DNA from: JAICLL01 sp035252155
GTDB lineage: Bacteria > Planctomycetota > Planctomycetia > Pirellulales > JAICIG01
Assembly: GCA_035252155.1 (NCBI GenBank)
Contig: DATFDL010000362.1
Span: 1-9,786 of the forward strand
Length of the DNA: 9,786 nt
Direction: 5' to 3'
Notes under the pieces: model-generated
Databases searched by the model: none
The model's input: the letters and a program-made list of their open reading frames with translations, nothing else
Told to the model about the DNA's origin: nothing
Program-made: the position numbers and the translations under genes
In this document: piece by piece, positions 1 through 4,987 of the stretch
How the letters are laid out: each line of letters begins with the position of its first letter
Numbering within the stretch: position 1 is the stretch's first letter

Positions 1-40
1 TGGCGAGGATGCCCAAGGCGATCCTGAGAAGTGAGGTCAA
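1..40 (-). CDS. Possible start of a downstream membrane-protein gene (partial)
   Basis: A TTG codon at 40-38 overlaps the TGA stop of the SGNH hydrolase gene (37-39) in a TTGA arrangement typical of translational coupling. Thirteen codons can be read before the window ends, giving MTSLLRIALGILA, a hydrophobic stretch with one Arg that looks like the beginning of a membrane segment. There is no separate ribosome binding site, as expected if ribosomes re-initiate after the hydrolase stop. The family cannot be identified from 13 residues. A membrane-bound O-acyltransferase would be one plausible partner for an SGNH protein, but that is a guess. The real start could also be the second TTG at 16-14. 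Confidence 0.35.
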   Translation of the reverse strand, partial: MTSLLRIALGILA

Positions 41-819
41 TAAAGCGAGACGAGCGTTCCATCCGCCAAGCGGCCACAGGGCTGCGCGCGGCGCCGTTCG
101 CGGCCGAAGAGCCAGCGACGCTCGGGCGCGAGCCGCGCTAATCTCAGCCACCGCCGCAACGACATTGTCGCTGCCGAACACTCTTGCTCGGCAGACCAGG
201 GCGTCAGAATTTCCCGCCAGGCGCCGCGCCAATGCCATCGCTTGATGTGGATCGGGTCGAAGCCATACCAACAAGCGGCAGGTTCGACCACTCGGCAACC
301 GCGCTCGCGGGCGATCTCGATCAGCCGAGCATCGAGCCTCAACGCCCGCTCGGCCAGCTCGGCCAGCGTCAGCCGGCAGCTCGGAAACAGCACGCTGCGT
401 ACCACCCGGAACTGCCAGTCGCGCACGTGATCGAGATTGCAGACGGGCATCCGGGTCATCACGACCGAGGCGTCGAGGGTAGCCAAGCGATCGAGGCATT
501 CTGCGACCCAACTGGCGATCTGCTCGGGCGACGCGCCATAAAACAGATCATTGCCGATGTCGGTCACCAGGGCCGCGGTCGTCGCGGGTGGGCGTGCGGC
601 CAGGGCCCGCCAGAGGCCGCACTCAATGATGCCGGGCAGGGTGCGGACCAGCACCGTACTCTTCATGCCATACGAACGCCCGTGGCCGATGGCGGCCAGC
701 AGGTCGAGCGGCCGGCCCCAGACGCGACAGGCGGTCTCGACGACGGTCGAGATGCCGCGCGTGACGTTGCTGGCGCCCAGCAAAATGACCCGTCGAGCGG
801 GCACCGATTCACCAGCCAC
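37..819 (-). CDS. SGNH/GDSL-type hydrolase family protein
   Basis: Predicted 260-residue soluble SGNH-fold hydrolase (esterase, lipase or acetyltransferase type); the substrate cannot be told. The SGNH blocks are in order: LLGASN (13-18) replaces GDS around the probable nucleophile Ser17; GHGRSYG (45-51) supplies the block II glycine; DIGND (87-91) carries the block III Asn; and DPIHIKR (188-194) carries the Asp and His of the DxxH block. No signal peptide is visible. The C-terminal 50 residues are Arg-rich and low in recognisable motifs. The GTG start at 819 lies inside the 3' end of the M50 gene (11-nt overlap). A second in-frame GTG at 804, just after the M50 stop, is also possible. The overlaps at both ends suggest an operon running from the M50 protease to an unseen next gene. 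Family assignment is firm, exact role unknown. Confidence 0.85.
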   Translation of the reverse strand: MAGESVPARRVILLGASNVTRGISTVVETACRVWGRPLDLLAAIGHGRSYGMKSTVLVRTLPGIIECGLWRALAARPPATTAALVTDIGNDLFYGASPEQIASWVAECLDRLATLDASVVMTRMPVCNLDHVRDWQFRVVRSVLFPSCRLTLAELAERALRLDARLIEIARERGCRVVEPAACWYGFDPIHIKRWHWRGAWREILTPWSAEQECSAATMSLRRWLRLARLAPERRWLFGRERRRAQPCGRLADGTLVSLY

Positions 820-1588
820 GGCCGCCGTAACCGCCCCTATAGGCTTGGAGCATCTGATAGTTGTTCGCCGCCAGCGAGCCGAACAGCAGCAACGGAAACC
901 AACTGCGCGACCGTGCGAACAGGAACACCGCCATTATGATTGCGGTGACCATCGAGATCATCAGCGACTGGCGCATACCGTCGCGGGGATTGAAGTGGAC
1001 CATTGTCTCCTGCGCGATCTTTCCGCCATCGAGCGGAAAGATCGGCAACAGGTTGATCAATCCCCAAAAGATGTTCAGGTACAGCAAGTCGTGGATCAAG
1101 AAGTTTAAGTTGAGCGACGCATACCACTCGAAATCGACGGGGCTGAAGAAGCTACGGTGGAACGTGACTTCGTGGCCCGACAATCGGATCGCGGCGAGTA
1201 CCGCGCCAGCCAGTACGAACCCCGCCAGCGGCCCGGCGAACGAAACGACAATTTGTGCCCAGCGATTGCGATAGGTTGGTTCATAAGCCGCCAAGCCGCC
1301 GCACGAGTAGAGAATGATTCGCGGCCGCCAACCGTAATAGCGGATGGCAACGGCATGGCCGAACTCGTGGATGAGAATCGAGACGAAGACCGCGACCATC
1401 CAAATCAGCACGAACTTGGGCGACGCGCCGGGCGAAGCGCCGAGCAAAAGCGTGATCAACCAAAACCACGGATGCACGCGCACCGGCACGCCGAAGAACG
1501 TGAAATGCACGTCATAGCGCGTCGGCGTAGGCTCGAGAAGAAGCACGGTGGCAATGAGGTAAAAGTTGTTATTTTGTGCAAGCATCAT
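809..1588 (-). CDS. Site-2 protease family (M50) membrane metallopeptidase
   Basis: Intramembrane zinc metalloprotease of the M50/S2P family. Numbered from the ATG at 1588 (259 residues), the zinc motif HEFGH is at 74-78 inside a hydrophobic helix. A GP motif (119-120) lies in a conserved helix, and NLLPIFPLDGGK (179-190) supplies the third zinc ligand, an Asp. Several other hydrophobic segments (about 41-52, 57-73, 113-134, 166-184, 207-224, 231-240) fit a compact polytopic protein. There is no PDZ or CBS domain, so this is a short form. The start is uncertain. An open frame runs back to 1825, but the ATG at 1588 has GGAAGG 10 nt upstream. The first 14 codons after it are AT-rich at third positions, unlike the rest, so a GTG at 1546, just before LLLEPTPTRYDVHF, is a real alternative. 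The stop overlaps the SGNH gene start. The substrate is unknown. Confidence 0.88.
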   Translation of the reverse strand: MMLAQNNNFYLIATVLLLEPTPTRYDVHFTFFGVPVRVHPWFWLITLLLGASPGASPKFVLIWMVAVFVSILIHEFGHAVAIRYYGWRPRIILYSCGGLAAYEPTYRNRWAQIVVSFAGPLAGFVLAGAVLAAIRLSGHEVTFHRSFFSPVDFEWYASLNLNFLIHDLLYLNIFWGLINLLPIFPLDGGKIAQETMVHFNPRDGMRQSLMISMVTAIIMAVFLFARSRSWFPLLLFGSLAANNYQMLQAYRGGYGGRGW

Positions 1589-1589
1589 C

Positions 1590-1613
1590 GTAGGACGACC
1601 TTCCGAGGTCGTC
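1590..1613 (+). repeat. REP-like palindrome (head GTAG)
   Basis: Head GTAG (1590-1593), left arm GACGACCT (1594-1601), loop TCCG, right arm AGGTCGTC (1606-1613); the eight arm pairs are perfect. The element sits 1 nt beyond the proposed ATG of the M50 gene, which reads the other way. In the M50 leader RNA the GGAAGG that could serve as ribosome binding site is therefore in the loop and stem of this hairpin. It is closely related to the palindrome at 7096-7118, with compensating arm changes. Confidence 0.7.
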
Positions 1614-1678
1614 CAGAGCGCGCCCAAAACGGTCTCGTGCTCCAACAACCGTGCATTGAACGGTAGGAACACCCGTCG

Positions 1679-1874
1679 TGCCGTGGGTGCCACGGCATCC
1701 GTCGCAGCGCGCGCGACGTAGCAATCCGCACAAGCGTGTTTGCTGCGACGGACGCCGTGCGAATCGGCTCGTCGGCCCGGAATTTCAAGCCAACCGGCAC
1801 GGCGTCCACCGCGGCAGTTTTTCATCGCGCATTAGGCCGACGCCGATTGCGCCGCCGTGGATGCCGTGGCACCC
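1679..1874. repeat. Overlapping long inverted repeats
   Basis: Three long complementarities overlap one another. (A) GGGTGCCACGGCATCC at 1685-1700 recurs exactly inverted at 1859-1874. (B) 1691-1708 pairs with 1742-1759 over 18 positions with one mismatch (A1697 against C1753). (C) GGACGCCGTGC at 1750-1760 pairs exactly with 1797-1807. A small hairpin TGCCGTGG/CCACGGCA (1679-1686, 1690-1697) lies inside. A and B share 1691-1700, and B and C share 1750-1759, so not all can form at once. Whether this is a folded RNA, decayed mobile palindromes or a protein-binding region cannot be decided from one sequence. Confidence 0.6.
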
Positions 1875-1911
1875 CGACCCGGACGCTCAATGATGATTTC
1901 CAGCAACCACC

Positions 1912-1940
1912 TTCAGCCGTCGCCCCCACTTTGCTATGCT
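1912..1940 (+). promoter_or_regulatory. Possible promoter of the isochorismatase-family gene
   Basis: TATGCT at 1935-1940 resembles a sigma-70 -10 box, and TTCAGC at 1912-1917 is 17 bp upstream. The ATG follows the -10 box by only 6 nt, so the transcript would be leaderless or nearly so. That agrees with the lack of a purine-rich ribosome binding site before this ATG. The -35 match is weak; the call rests on position and on the TATGCT hexamer. Confidence 0.3.
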
Positions 1941-1946
1941 TGTGCC

Positions 1947-2546
1947 ATGACTGAGCAGAAATTAGCGATCGAGCCGTTGCCACGCAGTCCCGAGCTGATG
2001 TCGGCCGGCGACACGGGCTTGCTGGTCGTCGATGTCCAAGGCAAGCTCGTCTCGTTGATTTCCGGGCATGAGCGGATCGTTTGGAACATCCGCCGGCTGC
2101 TCGACGGCGCCAAAATACTCGGCGTCGCGGCGGCGGCGACCGAACAATATCCCCAAGGCTTGGGAAACACCGTGCCCGAGTTGGCCGAGCGGCTTGACAA
2201 GATTCCCGACAAGCAGAGCTTTAGTTGCGGTGCATGCCCCGAGATTTTTCACGATTGGGAGCAGCGTGGGATTTTTCGGGTGCTGGTGGCCGGCATCGAG
2301 GCGCATGTCTGCGTGCAGCAAACCGTGTTCGATCTATTGGCGTCTGGCCGGCGCGTGTATGTGGCGGTCGATGCCATCGGCTCGCGGTTTGAGATTGATT
2401 ACCAAATCGCCTTGCGCCGCATGGAGTCGGCCGGGGCGACCCTGACAACCACCGAAGCCGCCCTCTTTGAGTGGTGCGAGCGCAGCGGCACGCCCCCGTT
2501 CAAAGAAATCAGCCGCCTGGTGCGTGAATCGCCCCCCGGTGAGTGA
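1947..2546 (+). CDS. Isochorismatase-family cysteine hydrolase (ISOC-like)
   Basis: Predicted 199-residue cytoplasmic cysteine hydrolase of the isochorismatase-like superfamily. The catalytic triad is visible: Asp29 in LLVVDVQGKL, Lys89 in IPDKQSFS, and Cys122 in the nucleophile motif GIEAHVCVQQT (116-126), with a usual upstream Val-Ala-Gly strand. TEQYPQGLG (65-73) and NTVPEL (74-79) resemble the ISOC1/ISOC2-type subgroup rather than true isochorismatases of siderophore pathways, and no siderophore genes are nearby. The physiological substrate is unknown. The frame is open back to 1857, but the extension is not family-like. The ATG at 1947 places the first conserved strand at the normal distance. 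An octamer repeat array begins right after the TGA. The aminotransferase gene follows on the same strand, but 142 bp of repeats separate the two. Confidence 0.88.
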   Translation: MTEQKLAIEPLPRSPELMSAGDTGLLVVDVQGKLVSLISGHERIVWNIRRLLDGAKILGVAAAATEQYPQGLGNTVPELAERLDKIPDKQSFSCGACPEIFHDWEQRGIFRVLVAGIEAHVCVQQTVFDLLASGRRVYVAVDAIGSRFEIDYQIALRRMESAGATLTTTEAALFEWCERSGTPPFKEISRLVRESPPGE

Positions 2547-2621
2547 CGAGGGGGCGAAGGAGCGACAAGGCGAGGGGGCGAAGAGGCGAGGGGGCGAGGG
2601 GGCGAAGAGGCGAGGGGGCGA
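2547..2621 (+). repeat. Octamer tandem array, G-rich on + strand
   Basis: Nine octamers of the form CGA followed by five mostly purine bases start directly after the isochorismatase-family stop codon. In order they are CGAGGGGG, CGAAGGAG, CGACAAGG, CGAGGGGG, CGAAGAGG, CGAGGGGG, CGAGGGGG, CGAAGAGG and CGAGGGGG, ending with a partial CGA. The last six copies are the most regular. Five runs of five G occur on the + strand (2550-2554, 2574-2578, 2590-2594, 2598-2602, 2614-2618), so DNA or RNA G-quadruplex formation is possible. The spacer 2622-2649 that follows contains AAGGAGAG (2626-2633), too far from any start codon to serve as a ribosome binding site. Confidence 0.85.
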
Positions 2622-2649
2622 CATTAAGGAGAGCCGAAGTAGGGATTTG

Positions 2650-2684
2650 CTGAACCCTGAACCCTGAACCCTGAACCCTGAACC
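2650..2684 (+). repeat. Heptamer tandem array (CTGAACC x5)
   Basis: Five perfect copies of CTGAACC run from 2650 to 2684, followed by a decayed CTAA that ends at the aminotransferase ATG (2689). On the minus strand this reads as GGGTTCA repeats: GGG every 7 nt with 4-nt loops, a near-ideal G-quadruplex pattern similar to telomeric repeats. It occupies the place where a ribosome binding site would normally be, and none is visible within 35 nt of the start codon. Each repeat carries TGA, so the array is not read through in all frames. Confidence 0.9.
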
Positions 2685-2688
2685 CTAA

Positions 2689-3867
2689 ATGCCCGCACCC
2701 GTTGCTCCTCCGATCCGTCTGCTGCTCGGTCCAGGACCGAGCGAAATCCATCCCCGCGTCTTGGCCGCGATGGCCGAACCGACCGTCGGACATCTCGACC
2801 CGTATTATCTGTCGCTGATGAACGACATGCAGCAGTTGCTGCGCGGCGTCTTTCGCACCGAGAACAAGATGACGCTGGCCGTCAGCGGCACCGGCTCGGC
2901 GGGCATGGAGTGCTGCGTCGTCAACCTCATCGAGCCGGGCGATTCGATGGCCGTTTGCGTCAACGGCGTCTTCGGTGGGCGAATGGCCGACGTCGCCGAG
3001 CGGGCCGGCGCCAAGGTGATCCGTGTCGAGCGTCCCTGGGGCGAAGTGTTTGAGCCGAGCCACTTGAAAGACGCCCTGAAGGCCAGGCCCAAGGTTGTCG
3101 GCATCGTGATGGCCGAGACTTCGACGGGCGCCAGCCAGCCGCTGGAAGAAATCTCGAAGCTCGTTCACGATGCCGGCGCTTTGCTGTTGGTCGACGCCGT
3201 CACGTCGCTGGGGGGCATGCCGGTCGAGGTCGATGCCTGGCAAATCGACGCCATCTATTCAGGCAGCCAAAAATGCCTGAGTTGTCCGCCGGGCCTCGCG
3301 CCCGTTTCGTTTGGACCGCGGGCGATGGAAGCGCTGTCCCGCCGCAAGAGCAAAGTGCAAAGCTGGTATCTCGATCTCTCGATGCTCGCCCGGTATTGGG
3401 GCGAAGAGCGCGTCTATCATCACACGGCGCCGATCAACATGACCTACGCGCTGTACGAAGCTTTGCGGTTGCTCGACGAAGAGGGATTGGACAAGAGCTT
3501 TGCCCGGCATGCCCTGAACCACCAGGCGTTGGCCGCGGGGCTGGCGGCCATCGGCATCGATTATGCCGCGGCCGAAGGCCATCGTCTGCCGACGCTCAAT
3601 GCTGTGCGCGTACCTGCCGGCGTCGACGACGCCTGGGTGCGGCGCGAGTTGCTCGTGCGGTTCGGCATCGAAATCGGCGCCGGCCTGGGCGACTTCAAGG
3701 GCAAGGTCTGGCGGATCGGCCTGATGGGCCATGCCTCGCGGGCCAAAAACGTGCTCGTGTTTCTGGCCGCGCTGGAACAATTGCTGGGCGAGCAGAAGCA
3801 CCGTTTTCCGGCCGGGGCGAGCATTGCCGCCGCCAACGCGGTCTATACTTCACGCGGCCCGCAATGA
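2689..3867 (+). CDS. Class V PLP-dependent aminotransferase (alanine/serine-glyoxylate type)
   Basis: Predicted 392-residue cytoplasmic, PLP-dependent aminotransferase of fold type I, class V. It resembles alanine-glyoxylate, serine-glyoxylate and serine-pyruvate aminotransferases, which transfer the amino group of Ala or Ser to glyoxylate or pyruvate. Visible features are the N-terminal LLLGPGPSEIHPRVL (11-25), SGTGSAGME (66-74) that cradles the cofactor phosphate, the PLP-ring Asp169 in LLVDAVTSLGG, the Schiff-base Lys195 in SGSQKCLS, and a C-terminal WRIGLMG block with the substrate-carboxylate Arg. The last 20 or so residues are low in conservation. The ATG at 2689 is chosen because the conserved N-terminus begins just after it, although no ribosome binding site precedes it. 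Exact donor and acceptor cannot be told. No glyoxylate or photorespiratory-type genes are adjacent. Confidence 0.9.
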   Translation: MPAPVAPPIRLLLGPGPSEIHPRVLAAMAEPTVGHLDPYYLSLMNDMQQLLRGVFRTENKMTLAVSGTGSAGMECCVVNLIEPGDSMAVCVNGVFGGRMADVAERAGAKVIRVERPWGEVFEPSHLKDALKARPKVVGIVMAETSTGASQPLEEISKLVHDAGALLLVDAVTSLGGMPVEVDAWQIDAIYSGSQKCLSCPPGLAPVSFGPRAMEALSRRKSKVQSWYLDLSMLARYWGEERVYHHTAPINMTYALYEALRLLDEEGLDKSFARHALNHQALAAGLAAIGIDYAAAEGHRLPTLNAVRVPAGVDDAWVRRELLVRFGIEIGAGLGDFKGKVWRIGLMGHASRAKNVLVFLAALEQLLGEQKHRFPAGASIAAANAVYTSRGPQ

Positions 3868-3895
3868 GACAGTCGGCGCGGCGCGTCGGTGCAAA

Positions 3896-3971
3896 ATGTG
3901 GGATAGCCGCCCTCGGCTGTCTTTGGTCGCCTTTGGCGACCGCCACCCAGCCGAGGGCGGCTGGGCCACAT
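3896..3971. repeat. Inverted pair of REP-like palindromes (BIME-like)
   Basis: The stretch contains two REP-like units facing each other. The left unit (+, 3898-3921) has head GTGG, arm GATAGCCG, loop CCCT and arm CGGCTGTC. The right unit (-, 3946-3969) has head GTGG, arm CCCAGCCG, loop CCCT and arm CGGCTGGG. The outer parts also pair with one another: 3905-3919 with 3948-3962 (15 bp, perfect) and ATGTGG (3896-3901) with CCACAT (3966-3971). The spacer holds a third perfect hairpin, GGTCGCC TTT GGCGACC (3925-3941). It lies between the aminotransferase gene and the tadE gene that converges on it, so it could act as a two-way transcription barrier. There is no U-tract on either strand, so it is not a classical intrinsic terminator. 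Confidence 0.75.
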
Positions 3972-4042
3972 GCCGATTTCGATGCCGCCACATGTCGCAC
4001 TTATGCCCGTGTGAAGTATAAGGGCACTGCCGCGGATCTACG

Positions 4043-4459
4043 CTACTGGCTCGTCTCGCGCCGCATGATCGATACGGCCTTCAACGTGGTCGATCCCAGA
4101 TACTTCGGTACCGGCAGCCAGCTCACCGATTTATACGGGATGGTCACGGTCACCGTGACGCTTTGTCCGTAGGGGGCGCTGCTGGGCGGATCGGGCGAGA
4201 CCGCCGTCGTGGCGCCGCTGATGCCGGCCGCGCTGAGATAATTGTTCACCGCGTTGTCGACGTCGGTATCCTGCGCGCCGTCGAGCACGCCGGCCCGGGC
4301 GCCCTCGTGCGCTGCGTTGGTGAGCAACTCCTCGACCATCATGGCCCGGGTGAACTCGATGACTCCTAGCACGACGAGAAAGAACGCCGGGGCCACAAAG
4401 GCGAACTCCACCGCCGCCGCGCCCCGTCGCAAGCCGTATCGCTTCGTCCTCCGCCGCAT
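4043..4459 (-). CDS. TadE-family pseudopilin-like protein (second copy)
   Basis: Predicted 138-residue TadE-family protein, a minor pseudopilin-like component of Flp/Tad pilus systems. A basic N-terminus (MRRRTKRYGLRR) precedes GAAAVEFAFVAPAFFLVVLG. This fits a type IV prepilin-like cleavage after Gly13 with Glu at +5, followed by one hydrophobic helix. The remainder is a small, beta-rich periplasmic domain ending in IPYKSVSWLPVPKYLG and a short tail. The ATG at 4459 is preferred because TGGAGA is 7 nt upstream. An in-frame ATG at 4483 has no good binding site. It is last in a minus-strand set with tadG and another tadE-like gene, and it shares family blocks with its neighbour (VEF, EGAR, VTVTV, PYxSVSW), so the two look like an old tandem duplication. 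Confidence 0.88.
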   Translation of the reverse strand: MRRRTKRYGLRRGAAAVEFAFVAPAFFLVVLGVIEFTRAMMVEELLTNAAHEGARAGVLDGAQDTDVDNAVNNYLSAAGISGATTAVSPDPPSSAPYGQSVTVTVTIPYKSVSWLPVPKYLGSTTLKAVSIMRRETSQ

Positions 4460-4502
4460 CGGTTTTCTCCAGTCAACCTTCATCGCGTCAAGTCTACGTT
4501 AC

Positions 4503-4526
4503 GTCAGGCTGGAAAGCCTGACCTAC
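4503..4526 (-). repeat. REP-like palindrome (head GTAG) between the tadE genes
   Basis: On the minus strand: head GTAG (4526-4523), arm GTCAGGCT, loop TTCC, arm AGCCTGAC, with eight perfect pairs. The TAG of the head is the stop codon of the upstream tadE-like gene. The element fills most of the gap before the next tadE gene. No U-run follows, so full termination is unlikely. It may set the ratio of the two messages through RNA stability or partial attenuation. Confidence 0.75.
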
Positions 4527-4954
4527 TGTGGCGGCGTCGATTGTCGCATCATCGACGTGCTGGCCGTCAGCGTGGCGCCTCCCAAAAACCACGGCGCAGG
4601 CACCCAGCTCACCGAGTTATAGGGAACGCTTACCGTCACGGTGACTTGCGTGCCCGAGGCGCTGCTGCCGGGGTTCTGGGGCGAGACCGTTACCGTGGTG
4701 CCTGAAACATTCATCGCCGATAGATAACTATTGGCGGCGGCGGTCACGTCGCTGGTGGTCGAGCCATCGAGGATGCCCACGCGGGCGCCCTCGCGGGAGG
4801 CGTCGGTCAAGACTTCTTGCACCATGATGGCGCGACCGAACTCGATCGCGCCCACCATGAACAAGAAGAAGACCGGCGCCACCATCGCGAACTCGACCAG
4901 CGCGGCGCCTCGCCGCTCACGCCCTCGCCGGTTTTGGTGCTTCGTGCGGTTCAT
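4523..4954 (-). CDS. TadE-family pseudopilin-like protein (first copy)
   Basis: Predicted 143-residue TadE-family membrane-anchored protein. A basic leader (NRTKHQNRRGRERR) is followed by GAALVEFAMVAPVFFLFMVG, again a prepilin-peptidase-like pattern, with cleavage after Gly16 and Glu21 at +5, and a single hydrophobic helix. The periplasmic part contains EGARVGILDG, a VTVTVSVPYNSVSWVPAP strand region and a short Gln/Pro tail. The ATG at 4954 is chosen over the one at 4969 because GAGG is 7 nt upstream. The gene starts 33 nt after the tadG-like gene and ends with a TAG that belongs to the REP-like head. Its close relative follows about 60 nt later. No Tad ATPase, prepilin peptidase or Flp pilin gene is in the window. 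Confidence 0.88.
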   Translation of the reverse strand: MNRTKHQNRRGRERRGAALVEFAMVAPVFFLFMVGAIEFGRAIMVQEVLTDASREGARVGILDGSTTSDVTAAANSYLSAMNVSGTTVTVSPQNPGSSASGTQVTVTVSVPYNSVSWVPAPWFLGGATLTASTSMMRQSTPPQ

Positions 4955-4987
4955 GGGATTGCCTCGCATGGGCTCGGCCTACGTCGC

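Larger units (their letters stand above)
1589..1946. other. Divergent intergenic spacer, rich in inverted repeats
   Basis: This 358-bp spacer lies between the M50 gene (leftward) and the isochorismatase-family gene (rightward). The frames open across it give Arg/Pro-rich peptides with no family resemblance and look like shadows. It holds a REP-like hairpin next to the M50 start, a set of overlapping inverted repeats, and a possible promoter close to the isochorismatase gene, each listed separately. Both neighbouring genes need their promoters here. I see no tRNA or known riboswitch motif. Confidence 0.6.

Noticed and set aside
184..939. Long + strand frames opposite the SGNH and M50 genes
   Set aside because: They are antisense shadows with Arg/Gly/Ala/Gln-rich peptides and no motifs, while the minus-strand frames carry complete catalytic motifs.
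1857..1946. Upstream extension of the isochorismatase-family frame
   Set aside because: The added 30 residues overlap the inverted-repeat region and the -10-like box and show no family similarity.
2650..2684. Telomere or plasmid-origin iterons
   Set aside because: The GGGTTCA units resemble telomeres, but they lie between ordinary chromosomal genes, and no replication gene is near. Five 7-nt units are short for iterons.
3896..3971. Intrinsic (Rho-independent) terminator
   Set aside because: The hairpins are strong, but neither strand has the T-run that should follow. The repeat explanation fits better, though a barrier effect is not excluded.
3864..4172. Open frame beginning with ATGA at the aminotransferase stop
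   Set aside because: Although an ATGA overlap is suggestive, the frame reads through the double REP-like palindrome and then antisense through the tadE 3' end. The peptide has no plausible domain.
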